Shown here piece after piece: positions 25,475-33,820 of a stretch of 64,000 bases of DNA. The notes below the pieces were generated by a model. It had not been told where the DNA came from, searched no databases, and worked only from the letters and a program-made list of their open reading frames with translations. The position numbers and the translations under genes were made by a program. Numbering within the stretch: the stretch's first letter is position 1; each line of letters opens with the position of its first letter. Source of the stretch: Streptomyces sp. Je 1-369 (lineage in GTDB: Bacteria > Actinomycetota > Actinomycetes > Streptomycetales > Streptomycetaceae); assembly GCF_026810505.1 (NCBI RefSeq), contig NZ_CP101750.1:649448-713447 (forward strand), given 5' to 3'.

Positions 25475-26868
25475 CGGCGCCGCCCGATGGCATCACCGGG
25501 CGGGTCACCGGCCTTGTCAAGACACTCCGGTCGCACGGCCTGCGCATCGGCCCCGGCGAGACCGTCGACGCCGCGGCCGCCCTGGAGGCGCTCGGTCTCA
25601 CCGACAGGGAGCGGGTCAGGGAGGGGCTCGCCGCCGCACTGCTCCACCGGGAGAGCCAGCGTGCGGTCTTCGATCCCGTCTTCGATCTGTACTTCCCGGC
25701 GGGTGTCGGCGCGCCGGTACGCGGTGACGGCGACCGGGACGCACTGCGCGAACGGCTCGTCGCCGCGCTCGCCGCGGACGACCGGGCGCTCCTCGCCCAG
25801 CTGGCGGGCGAGGCCGTGGACGGCTTCGGCGGATACGGCTCCTCAGGCCAAGGAGGCGGCTCCGGTCAGGGAGGGGACGGCTGGTCGTCGTACCAGACGC
25901 TGAGCAGGCTGCGTCCGGAGACGCTGCTCGCGCGCGTCCTCGCCACCCTCCGCGCGGGCGCGGCCGACCAGGACGCAGGGCGGACCCAGTTCACCGACCG
26001 CCTCCTGGCCGACGAGGTCCGCCGCCGCATCGAAGGCTTCCGTGAGCGCGTAAGGACCGAGGCGCGCCGCAGGGTCGCCGAGCGGCGCGGCACCGAGGAG
26101 ATCGCCCGCCGCGCCGTGGCCACCACCGCCGACCGCGTCGATTTCCTCCTGGCGGGCCGCGGACAGCTGGACGAACTCCGGCGGGCGGTACACCCGCTCG
26201 CCCGGAAGCTCGCGACGCGCCTCGCCGCCCGGCGCCGCAGGGCCGCGCACGGCAGCATCGATCTGCGCCGCACCCTGCGCGGTTCGCTGTCGACGGGCGG
26301 CGTGCCGATGCGTCCGGTGCTGCGGCGTCGCCGTCCCGCACGCCCCGAGCTGGTCCTGCTCTGCGACGTGTCGGGGTCGGTCGCCGGGTTCGCGAACTTC
26401 ACGATGCTGCTGGTCCAGGCGCTGCACGACCAGTTCAGCAAGGTGCGGGTGTTCGCGTTCGTCAACCGGGTCGACGAGGTGACGGGCCTGCTCGCGCACG
26501 GTGGCGCCGACCCGGCGGGTCTCGGCGCCCGCATCCTGGGCGAGGCGACGGTGACGGGGTGGCACGGCAGCAGCGACTACGGCACGTCCCTGGGCGAGTT
26601 CGCCGAGCGGTACGTCGACGCGGTCGGCCCGCGCTCCACGGTGTTCGTCCTCGGCGACGCCCGCACGAACATGAGCGACCCCAATCTCCCCGCCCTGCGG
26701 CACATCACCGAGCGGGCCCGCAGGGTGTACTGGCTCAACCCCGAGGGCCGCGGGCAGTGGTCGACCGGGGACTCGGCGGCGTACGCGTACGCCGAACTGG
26801 TCGAGATGCACGAGTGCCGCAACGCGCAGCAGCTCAGCGCGTTGATCGCGCGACTGCTGCCGGTCTAG
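25471..26868 (+). CDS. VWA-domain protein, CoxE-like
   Basis: A 465-residue protein. The N-terminal part is helical and charged, with a Gly/Ser/Gln-rich linker (GGYGSSGQGGGSGQGGDG at about 110-128). The C-terminal VWA domain begins ELVLLCDVSGSVAGFANFTM, a complete metal-ion-dependent adhesion motif DxSxS, followed by VTGWHGSSDYGTSLGEF and VFVLGDARTNMSD with the later MIDAS Thr and Asp. Such proteins work with MoxR ATPases. GTG 25471 overlaps the moxR stop. The client protein is not known. Confidence 0.92.
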   Translation: MTAPPDGITGRVTGLVKTLRSHGLRIGPGETVDAAAALEALGLTDRERVREGLAAALLHRESQRAVFDPVFDLYFPAGVGAPVRGDGDRDALRERLVAALAADDRALLAQLAGEAVDGFGGYGSSGQGGGSGQGGDGWSSYQTLSRLRPETLLARVLATLRAGAADQDAGRTQFTDRLLADEVRRRIEGFRERVRTEARRRVAERRGTEEIARRAVATTADRVDFLLAGRGQLDELRRAVHPLARKLATRLAARRRRAAHGSIDLRRTLRGSLSTGGVPMRPVLRRRRPARPELVLLCDVSGSVAGFANFTMLLVQALHDQFSKVRVFAFVNRVDEVTGLLAHGGADPAGLGARILGEATVTGWHGSSDYGTSLGEFAERYVDAVGPRSTVFVLGDARTNMSDPNLPALRHITERARRVYWLNPEGRGQWSTGDSAAYAYAELVEMHECRNAQQLSALIARLLPV

Positions 26869-27014
26869 GACACCGGCCCCAGGGCCTGTGTCGGAAGTCC
26901 CGTCGTCCGCCCGGAGGGCGGGCCCGATGGGCGCGTCCCGCGATCACCTCCCTGACGTGTGCCTTTACAGCCCATGGGTACTCGGCCGCTTCGACGACAA
27001 CAGGAGGATCTTTC

Positions 27015-28364
27015 GTGACCGCACACCCAGCCGCCCACCCAGCCGCACACCAAAAGGCACAGCAGAAGAACGTCTTCGTGATCGGTCTGGACGACGCGAA
27101 CCTGCCCACCCTGAGCACCGTCCCGAACGCGGAGTCCTACCGCTTCCACCCGCTGCTCACCGTCGAGGAGCTGCAGGGCGGCGAGGTCTCCGTACCGGCG
27201 CTGCTCGAGAAGGCGCAGGGCATCCTCGACTCGTTCGACGGCAGCATCGACGCGATCGTCGGCTACTGGGACTTCCCCGTCAGCACGCTCGTGGCGATAT
27301 TGGGCGACCGTTACGGCACGCGCAGCACCAGCCTTGAGTCGGTCGTCAAGTGTGAGCACAAGTACTGGAGCAGGCTGGAGCAGCAGAAGGTCATCGACGA
27401 GCACCCGCGCTTCGGCCGGGTCGACCTGGACGCGGACGAGCCGCGGCCGCCCGAGGGCGTGCGGTTCCCGATGTGGCTGAAGCCCGCCCTGTCCTACTCC
27501 TCCGAGCTGGCCTACGGCGTGCAGGACGAGGACGAGTTCCGCGAGGCCTGTGCCCGGATCAAGGCCGGGATCAGCCGGGTCGGCCGCCCCTTCGAGCACA
27601 TATTGCGGCAGCTCGACCTGCCACCCGAGATGGCTGGCGTAGGCGCCGAGGTGTGCCTGGCGGAGGAGGCGCTCTCCGGCGTCCAGGTCGCCGTGGAGGG
27701 GTACGTCCACCGGGGCGAGGTGACCATCTACGGGGTCCTCGACTCCATCAACTACCCCGACTCCTCGTGCTTCCTGCGCCACCAGTACCCCTCCGCCCTG
27801 CCGGGGCCCGTGGTGCAGCGCCTGCACGACGTGTCGGAGCGGGTGATCCGGCAGATCGGCATGGACGCGGCGACGTTCAGCATCGAGTACTTCTACGACC
27901 CGAGCACGGACGCCATCAACCTCCTGGAGATCAACCCGCGGCACTCGCAGGCGCACGCGGAGCTCTTCGCGTACGTCGACGGGGTCCCCAACCACCACTG
28001 CATGGTCAGCCTCGCCTTCGACGAGGACCCCGCCCTCCCCGACGGCGCGGGCCCCTACAAGGCGGCGGCCAAGTGGTACTACCGGTGGTTCGCCGACGGC
28101 GTGTCGCACCAGGTGCCGACGCCCGAGGAGATCGAGCGGATCGAGCACGAGATCCCGGGCGTGAGCGTCGACGTGCTCGCCGAGGAGGGCAGGAAGCTGT
28201 CCGAGGTCACGCATCAGGACAGCTACAGCTTCGAGCTGGCCCACATCAGCACCGGCGGCGACAGCGAGCAGGACCTGCGCCGCAAGTACGACCGGTGCGT
28301 CGCCGCGCTGGGCCTCGTCTTCGACGACACCGAGCCCGGCGGCCGCGACCTCAAGAACGACTGA
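27015..28364 (+). CDS. ATP-grasp domain ligase, unknown substrate
   Basis: A 449-residue enzyme that probably joins a carboxylate to an amine or thiol with ATP. ATP-grasp features visible: a conserved Lys in FPMWLKPALSYSSELAYGVQ (about 155-174), the nucleotide-loop region VAVEGYVHRGEVTIYGVLDS, and the metal-binding end FSIEYFYDPSTDAINLLEIN followed by PRHSQAHAELF, with Glu and Asn magnesium ligands. The N-terminus has an Ala/His-rich tail. AGGAGG stands before GTG 27015. The CocE/NonD hydrolase gene follows by 77 bases. The pair may make and cleave an amide or ester, but the product is unknown. Confidence 0.85.
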   Translation: MTAHPAAHPAAHQKAQQKNVFVIGLDDANLPTLSTVPNAESYRFHPLLTVEELQGGEVSVPALLEKAQGILDSFDGSIDAIVGYWDFPVSTLVAILGDRYGTRSTSLESVVKCEHKYWSRLEQQKVIDEHPRFGRVDLDADEPRPPEGVRFPMWLKPALSYSSELAYGVQDEDEFREACARIKAGISRVGRPFEHILRQLDLPPEMAGVGAEVCLAEEALSGVQVAVEGYVHRGEVTIYGVLDSINYPDSSCFLRHQYPSALPGPVVQRLHDVSERVIRQIGMDAATFSIEYFYDPSTDAINLLEINPRHSQAHAELFAYVDGVPNHHCMVSLAFDEDPALPDGAGPYKAAAKWYYRWFADGVSHQVPTPEEIERIEHEIPGVSVDVLAEEGRKLSEVTHQDSYSFELAHISTGGDSEQDLRRKYDRCVAALGLVFDDTEPGGRDLKND

Positions 28365-28441
28365 GACCCGCTTCCAGCGGCAACAAGAACAGAACCCGCC
28401 CGCTCCCGGCGGGAAAGCGACCGAGAGGACGGCCCTCCCCC

Positions 28442-30466
28442 ATGCGTTACGTGGGCAATCTCCCGTACGCGACGAAAGAAGAAGAACACGTCGTCATCCC
28501 CCTGTCCGACGGCGTCCGGCTGTCGGCCCGCATCTGGCGTCCCACCTGCTCGGACGACGATCCGGTGCCCGCGGTCCTGGAGTACATCCCGTACCGCAAG
28601 CGTGACCTGAGCTCGCAGCGCGACTCGATCCACCACCCGTACATCGCGGGGCACGGGTACGCGTGCGTGCGGGTCGATCTGCGCGGGACCGGCGAGTCCG
28701 AGGGCGTGCTCACGGACGAGTACCTGGAGCAGGAGCAGACGGACGCCGAGGAGGTGCTGGCTTGGCTGGCCGAGCAGCCCTGGTGTGACGGCTCGACCGG
28801 CATGATGGGCATCTCCTGGGGCGCCTTCGCCGCCCTGCAGGTCGCGGCGCGGCGGCCACCGAGCCTGCGCGCCGTCGTCCTCTCCTCGTTCACCGACGAC
28901 CGCTACGCCGACGACATGCATTACATGGGCGGCGCGATGCTGTCGGACAACCTCGCCGAGGCGGGCACCATGTTCGCCTACGCGACCTGCCCGCCGGACC
29001 CCGCGGTCGTCGGCGACCGCTGGCGGGACATGTGGCGGGAGCGGCTCGACCACGCCAAGCCGTGGGTCCTGGAGTGGCTGCGCCACCAGCGCCGCGACGC
29101 CTACTGGCGGCACGCCTCGGTCTGCGAGGACTACCAGAGCGTCCAGTGCCCCGTCCTCGCCTCCAGCGGCTGGGCGGACGGCTACTCCAACGCCGTGACC
29201 CGGCTTCTCGCGCACCTCGACGTGCCGCGCAAGGGCCTCATCGGGCCGTGGTCGCACAAGTACCCGCACCTGGGCGAGCCCGGCCCCGCCATCGGCTATC
29301 TGCAAGAGGTGGTGCGGTGGTGGGACCACTGGCTCAAGGGCGAGGACAACGGCGTGATGGAGGGCCCGATGCTGCGGGCCTGGATGCAGGAGAGCGTGCC
29401 GCCCTCCACGTCGTACGAGGAGCGCCCCGGCCGCTGGGTCGGCGAGCCGGACTGGCCCTCCCCGCACATCGAGCAGGTGAGCCACCCGCTGGCTCGGCAT
29501 CGCATCCTGCTAGCGGGCGAGGCGGAGACGGGCGAGGCCATGACCGTGCAGTCACCGCTCTCCGTGGGCCAGTTCGCCGGCAAGTGGGCGTCGTACAACG
29601 CGCCCCCGGACCTGCCCTACGACCAGCGCGAGGAGGACGGCGGCTCGCTCGTCTTCGACTCGCCCGAGCTGACCGAGACGGTGGAGATCCTCGGTTCGCC
29701 GGCCGTCGAGCTCGATCTGTCGGTCAGTGAGCCGGTGGCCACGGTCGCCGCCCGGATCTCCGACGTCGCCCCCGACGGCCGTGCCACCCGGGTGACGTAC
29801 GGCGTCCTGAACCTGACGCGCAGGGACGGCACGGGCGAGCCGGAACCGCTCGAACCGGGCCGCCGCTACCGCGCGACGCTCCAGCTCAACGGCGTCGCCC
29901 AGTCGTTCCCGCCCGGCCACCGGATCCGGCTCTCCCTGTCGACGTCCTACTGGCCGCTGGCGTGGCCGCCGCCGCGTCCCGTGCTGCTCAGCGTGTACGA
30001 GGGGTCGAGCGCCCTGCGCCTGCCGGTGCGCCCGACGGCGGAACCGGACAACGCGCCCCAGCGGCCCTTCGGCGAGCCCGAGGGCACCCCGCCGCTCGCC
30101 ACCACCCAGCTCTCCCCTCCGGAGCAGCGCTGGGAGGTCAAGCGCGACCTGGTCGGGTACGACTCCTCCCTGGAGATCGTCAAGGACCGCGGCACCGTGC
30201 GCTACGACGAGATCGGGCTCGACGTCGGCTGCCGTGCCTTCGAGCGGTACACGGCCACCGGCGACGACTTCACGTCGGTCGGCGGCGAGTCGGACTGGAC
30301 GATGCGGTTCCGGCGGGACGAGTGGGACGTGAGCGTGCGGACCCGGACGACGCTCAGGTGCGACGAGGACCACTTCTTCGTCGACGCGACCCTGGACGGC
30401 TACGAGGGCGAGCGCCGCGTCTTCTCCCGCACCTGGAACGAGACGCTGCCGCGCGACTGGCTCTGA
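28442..30466 (+). CDS. CocE/NonD-family hydrolase (X-Pro dipeptidyl-peptidase-like)
   Basis: A 674-residue serine hydrolase. The N-terminal alpha/beta domain shows PAVLEYIPYRKRD, then CVRVDLRGTGESEGVL, and the nucleophile elbow MMGISWGAFAALQVAA (Ser about 122), while GPWSHKYP gives the catalytic His. The C-terminal beta-rich jelly-roll domain (PLSVGQFAGKWASYNAPP, then GHRIRLSLSTSYWPLAWPPP) is typical of cocaine esterase, glutaryl acylase and PepX relatives. It is somewhat longer than most CocE members. No signal peptide is seen. It follows the ATP-grasp gene and is likely co-transcribed with it. Confidence 0.92.
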   Translation: MRYVGNLPYATKEEEHVVIPLSDGVRLSARIWRPTCSDDDPVPAVLEYIPYRKRDLSSQRDSIHHPYIAGHGYACVRVDLRGTGESEGVLTDEYLEQEQTDAEEVLAWLAEQPWCDGSTGMMGISWGAFAALQVAARRPPSLRAVVLSSFTDDRYADDMHYMGGAMLSDNLAEAGTMFAYATCPPDPAVVGDRWRDMWRERLDHAKPWVLEWLRHQRRDAYWRHASVCEDYQSVQCPVLASSGWADGYSNAVTRLLAHLDVPRKGLIGPWSHKYPHLGEPGPAIGYLQEVVRWWDHWLKGEDNGVMEGPMLRAWMQESVPPSTSYEERPGRWVGEPDWPSPHIEQVSHPLARHRILLAGEAETGEAMTVQSPLSVGQFAGKWASYNAPPDLPYDQREEDGGSLVFDSPELTETVEILGSPAVELDLSVSEPVATVAARISDVAPDGRATRVTYGVLNLTRRDGTGEPEPLEPGRRYRATLQLNGVAQSFPPGHRIRLSLSTSYWPLAWPPPRPVLLSVYEGSSALRLPVRPTAEPDNAPQRPFGEPEGTPPLATTQLSPPEQRWEVKRDLVGYDSSLEIVKDRGTVRYDEIGLDVGCRAFERYTATGDDFTSVGGESDWTMRFRRDEWDVSVRTRTTLRCDEDHFFVDATLDGYEGERRVFSRTWNETLPRDWL

Positions 30467-30616
30467 GCGACCCGCTCCGAGCGACCCGCTCCGATCCGCG
30501 CGGGGGCGGGCGCAGTGACGGCGGCGCGGCGGCCGGGTTTGGCACCGGGCCCGGAGGAGACTCGATCCGGACGCCGACACCCTGGAGGCCGCTGTGCACG
30601 CCGTCACGGAGCCCGC

Positions 30617-32167
30617 ATGAACGCGAAGACGCCCGGCCCGCTGCCGGGACGACCCGAGTCGTACTGGATGGAGACCAGCGCGTCGACGTCCCATCCGTCG
30701 CTCACCGAGGACATCGAGGTGGACGTCGCCGTCGTCGGCGGCGGTGTCGCGGGGCTCAGCACGGCCTGGGAACTGGCCCGTGACGGGCGGTCGGTCGCCG
30801 TCCTCGAGGCCGACCGCATCGCCGCTGGAGTCACCGGCAACACCACCGCCAAACTGACCGCCCTGCACTCCCTGGTCTACGACGGGCTGCGCCGCACCCG
30901 CGGCCCGGAGGGCGCCCGCCTCTACGCGGAGTCGCAGCAGCAGGCGGTGGAACACGTGGCGGCGGTCAGCGCCGAGCTCGGCATCGACTGCGAGCTGGAG
31001 CGCGCGCCCGCCTTCACCTACACCACGCGGGCCGACCGCACCGACGAGCTGCGGGCCGAGGCCGCCGCGGCCAGGGAGGCCGGGCTCGCCGCCTCGTACA
31101 CGGACGAGACCGGGCTGCCCTTCCCCGTGGCAGGCGCGGTGCGCGTCGAGGACCAGGCGCAGTTCCTCCCCCGCGCCTACCTGCTGGCGCTCGCCGAGGA
31201 CCTGCGGGCGCGCGGCGGTGTCATCCATGAGCGCACCCGGGTCACCAAGATGCACGACGGCTCTCCCTGCACCGTGACGACCGAGGGCGGGCACACGGTC
31301 ACCGCGCGGTCGGTCGTCGTCGCCACGCACTACCCCGTCTTCGACCGCGCCCTGCTGTTCGCCCGGCTCTCCCCGCGGCGCGAACTGGTCGTCGCCGCGC
31401 CGCTCGCCGCCGGGCAGGATCCGGGCGGCATGTACATCACACAGGAGGAGGGCAAGCGCTCGGTGCGGACCGCGCCCTACGGCGGCGACGGCGGGCGCCT
31501 CCTCATCGTCACGGGTGACAGCTTCACCCCGGGCACGGGCGACCCCGCCGCCGGTTTCGTGGCCCTGGACACGTGGATGCGGGAGCGCTTCGACGTCGGC
31601 GCGACGGCCTACCGGTGGGCGGCGCAGGACAACGACGTGACGGACGGCGTCCCGATGGTCGGGCCCTTCCACCCCGGCGCCCGGCACACCTACGTGGCGA
31701 CGGGGTTCGGCGGCTGGGGCATGAGCGGCGGCGTCATGGCGGGCCGGCTCCTGGCCCGGCTCATCGCCGGGGAGAAGTCCTCGTGGGCCGAGCTGTACGA
31801 CCCGCGGCGGCTGTGGAGCACGGTGCGGGAAATGCCCTCTTTGCTGAGCCAGCAGGCGGAGGTCGCCAAGCACTTCATCGGGGACCGGCTGCGCACGACC
31901 CACGTGGACTCCGTCGACGACATCCCGGTGGGCGCCGGAGCGGTGGTCCGCGTCGAGGGCCGCCGTTGCGCGGTGCACCGCGACGAGTCCGGCGCCCTGC
32001 ACGCCGTCTCCGCCCGCTGCACCCACCTGGGGTGCCTGGTCGCGTTCAACGAGGCGGAGACGACGTGGGAGTGCCCCTGCCACGGCTCCCGCTTCGCCAC
32101 CGACGGCTCGGTGCTCCAGGGCCCCGCGACACGTCCGCTGGAGCCGCGGGAGCTGCCCGGCTCATGA
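30617..32167 (+). CDS. FAD-dependent oxidoreductase with C-terminal Rieske domain
   Basis: A 516-residue two-domain redox protein. The N-terminal D-amino-acid-oxidase-like flavin domain has the dinucleotide motif DVAVVGGGVAGLSTAWELAR (about 36-55) and the FAD end motif YVATGFGGWGMSGGVMAGRL. The C-terminal Rieske domain carries CTHLGC and CPCHGS, giving the Cys-His and Cys-His ligands of a 2Fe-2S cluster (about 467-490). Substrate and partner are unknown. ATG 30617 has GGAG upstream. Its stop overlaps the end of the converging carboxylesterase by six bases, so there is no room for a terminator. Confidence 0.93.
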   Translation: MNAKTPGPLPGRPESYWMETSASTSHPSLTEDIEVDVAVVGGGVAGLSTAWELARDGRSVAVLEADRIAAGVTGNTTAKLTALHSLVYDGLRRTRGPEGARLYAESQQQAVEHVAAVSAELGIDCELERAPAFTYTTRADRTDELRAEAAAAREAGLAASYTDETGLPFPVAGAVRVEDQAQFLPRAYLLALAEDLRARGGVIHERTRVTKMHDGSPCTVTTEGGHTVTARSVVVATHYPVFDRALLFARLSPRRELVVAAPLAAGQDPGGMYITQEEGKRSVRTAPYGGDGGRLLIVTGDSFTPGTGDPAAGFVALDTWMRERFDVGATAYRWAAQDNDVTDGVPMVGPFHPGARHTYVATGFGGWGMSGGVMAGRLLARLIAGEKSSWAELYDPRRLWSTVREMPSLLSQQAEVAKHFIGDRLRTTHVDSVDDIPVGAGAVVRVEGRRCAVHRDESGALHAVSARCTHLGCLVAFNEAETTWECPCHGSRFATDGSVLQGPATRPLEPRELPGS

Positions 32168-33394
32168 GGGCAGCGGCACCGGCCCTTCCGTGAGAGGTGC
32201 GGGCAGGGTGGCGAAGGTGCCGGTGCGGGCGAAGGCCAGCCATGCGGAACGCAGGGTGCTGCCCAGGACCTCGGTCTCCTCCCGGGGCGTGGTGCCCAGC
32301 ATCGGCGCCGACCGCCAGGCGTCATGGGTGCCGAAGAGCAGGGGCAGTTCGAGGCAGTGGGTGGCGCCGAGCGGGGATCCCGCGGGGCGCCAGTCGACGC
32401 GGTACGCGTGGACCCGGGCGCCGGCCCGGGCCAGCCGCTCGCCATAACGGGTGAGCGGTTCCTCGTACACCTCGCGGGTGCGCACGGCCGGGTCCTCGCC
32501 CTCGCCCACGAAGACAGTCATGTCGTCGGCGTTCCAGCCGTACAGGACGTCGAGTCCTCGGACGCTCTCGCCGGGCGGGGCGCCGGGAGCGGGGGCGGGC
32601 CCGACGCCCTCCACCGGGATGAACGCGGGTTCCATGCGTCGGCCCGCGGTGCGCAGGTGGAAGCGGGCCGTCTCGCCCTGCGCGGCGAGGATGTCGGTGA
32701 TCGCGGCCGTGCGCGGGTCGGTACCGAGTGTGTCGGCGAAGTACCGGCCGAGCGCCTGCGACTCCTCGGCGGGCCGGGCGGTGATCTCCAGAGGTGCGCT
32801 CTGGAGGATCGCACGGCGGAACAGGCCGCAGGCCTCGGGCATCTCCATGAGGAGGCGTACGGAGATTCCGCCGGCGGACTGTCCGAGGACCGTGACGTCC
32901 GAGGGGTCGCCGCCGTATGCGGCGATGTGCGTCTGGACCCAGCGCAGCGCCTCCACCTGGTCGTACAGGCCGAGGTTGCCCTCGCTCACTCCGTCGAGGA
33001 GGAGGTAACCGAGCGCTCCCAGGCGGTAGTTGACGCTGACGACCACCACGTCGCCCTCGGCGGCGAGCACCCCTCCGTCGTACCAGTCCATGAGGCCGGC
33101 ACCGCTGCTGAAGCCGCCGCCGTGCAGCCACACGAGCACCGGCCTGGCCCCCGCGTCCCGTGCCGGGGTGGCGATCGACAGGTTGAGGCAGTCCTCGCCC
33201 TGGGGGTGCGTGTCCGAGGGCGGGCCCATGGCGAAGTCGAGCCTGGAGGGCGGTTGCGGGCCGATCTCGCCGGTGGCGGGGCGCGGGTCGTCGTCCGGTA
33301 CGGGCCGGGGCCGTGCGAAGCGTTCCGCGGTGGCGTAGCGGATCGGCCCCGTACGGACGACTTCCGTACGGGCCGTCATCGTGTCGTCGGTCAT
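32162..33394 (-). CDS. type-B carboxylesterase
   Basis: A 410-residue alpha/beta hydrolase of the carboxylesterase B family. It shows the family pattern EDCLNLSIATPA, the oxyanion hole VLVWLHGGGFSSGAGL, the nucleophile motif TVLGQSAGGISVRLLMEMPE and a C-terminal catalytic His region (GATHCLELPLLFG). It is shorter than typical members (about 500), mainly in the lid and C-terminal part. ATG 33394 (MTDDTMTART) is chosen; an earlier in-frame start at 33424 lies inside a hairpin. No signal peptide. It is convergent with the FAD-Rieske gene. Confidence 0.92.
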   Translation of the reverse strand: MTDDTMTARTEVVRTGPIRYATAERFARPRPVPDDDPRPATGEIGPQPPSRLDFAMGPPSDTHPQGEDCLNLSIATPARDAGARPVLVWLHGGGFSSGAGLMDWYDGGVLAAEGDVVVVSVNYRLGALGYLLLDGVSEGNLGLYDQVEALRWVQTHIAAYGGDPSDVTVLGQSAGGISVRLLMEMPEACGLFRRAILQSAPLEITARPAEESQALGRYFADTLGTDPRTAAITDILAAQGETARFHLRTAGRRMEPAFIPVEGVGPAPAPGAPPGESVRGLDVLYGWNADDMTVFVGEGEDPAVRTREVYEEPLTRYGERLARAGARVHAYRVDWRPAGSPLGATHCLELPLLFGTHDAWRSAPMLGTTPREETEVLGSTLRSAWLAFARTGTFATLPAPLTEGPVPLPS

Positions 33395-33405
33395 GCGTCC
33401 GCACC

Positions 33406-33433
33406 CTAGGGCTTGTCGCGGCACAGGCCCTAG
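33406..33433 (-). terminator. hairpin between VOC and carboxylesterase genes
   Basis: Arms 33406-33416 and 33423-33433 (CTAGGGCTTGT with ACAGGCCCTAG) pair with one mismatch. The stem includes the stop codon of the VOC gene and lies before the esterase start, so it may separate the two reverse-strand genes. Confidence 0.55.
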
Positions 33434-33804
33434 CCCTGGTAGTTCGTGCGCCCTTCGTCGTCGAGATCGAAGGGCACGTCGGGGATGATGCAGAACTCGT
33501 TGCCCTCCGGGTCGGCCATGACGAGGAATCCGCCGTCGTCGTACCCCTCGAGCCTGCGCCCGCCGAGCGCCTCGACGCGCCGCTGCTCGGCGGCGAAGTC
33601 GGACGCGGCGAGGTCGAGGTGCATGCGGTTCTTCACCGTCTTGGGCTCGTCGACCCGCTGGATGCCGAGGACCAGGCCGTTCTCGCGCCGCAGCCAGATG
33701 TAGGGGCCCGTGCGGCCGGCGATGGGCCAGTCGAGCAGCTCGGACCAGAAGGCGGCGACCCGCTCGGAATCGGTGGCGTCGATGATGAAGGCTTTGATCT
33801 CCAT
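33430..33804 (-). CDS. VOC-family (glyoxalase/bleomycin resistance-like) protein
   Basis: A 124-residue protein with two beta-alpha-beta-beta-beta modules: MEIKAFIIDATDSERVAAFW, then the middle KNRMHLDLAASDFAAEQRRV and the end FLVMADPEGNEFCIIPDVPF with the usual His and Glu metal-ligand positions. It is the single-domain form (Glyoxalase_6 type). The substrate is unknown. GGGAGG is at the right distance before ATG 33804. The xdhC-like gene ends 17 bases upstream, so it may be the last gene of the molybdenum hydroxylase operon. Confidence 0.92.
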   Translation of the reverse strand: MEIKAFIIDATDSERVAAFWSELLDWPIAGRTGPYIWLRRENGLVLGIQRVDEPKTVKNRMHLDLAASDFAAEQRRVEALGGRRLEGYDDGGFLVMADPEGNEFCIIPDVPFDLDDEGRTNYQG

Positions 33805-33820
33805 GGTTGATCCTCCCAAA

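Noticed and set aside
24605..26868. Carbon-monoxide dehydrogenase maturation locus
   Set aside because: The MoxR and VWA genes resemble CoxD/CoxE, but no CO-dehydrogenase structural gene is adjacent; the molybdenum hydroxylase at 34980-38664 looks PaoABC-like.
29552..32083. 843-codon reverse frame across the CocE and FAD-Rieske genes
   Set aside because: It covers two genes with clear motifs on the other strand and encodes Arg/Gly/Ala-rich sequence only.
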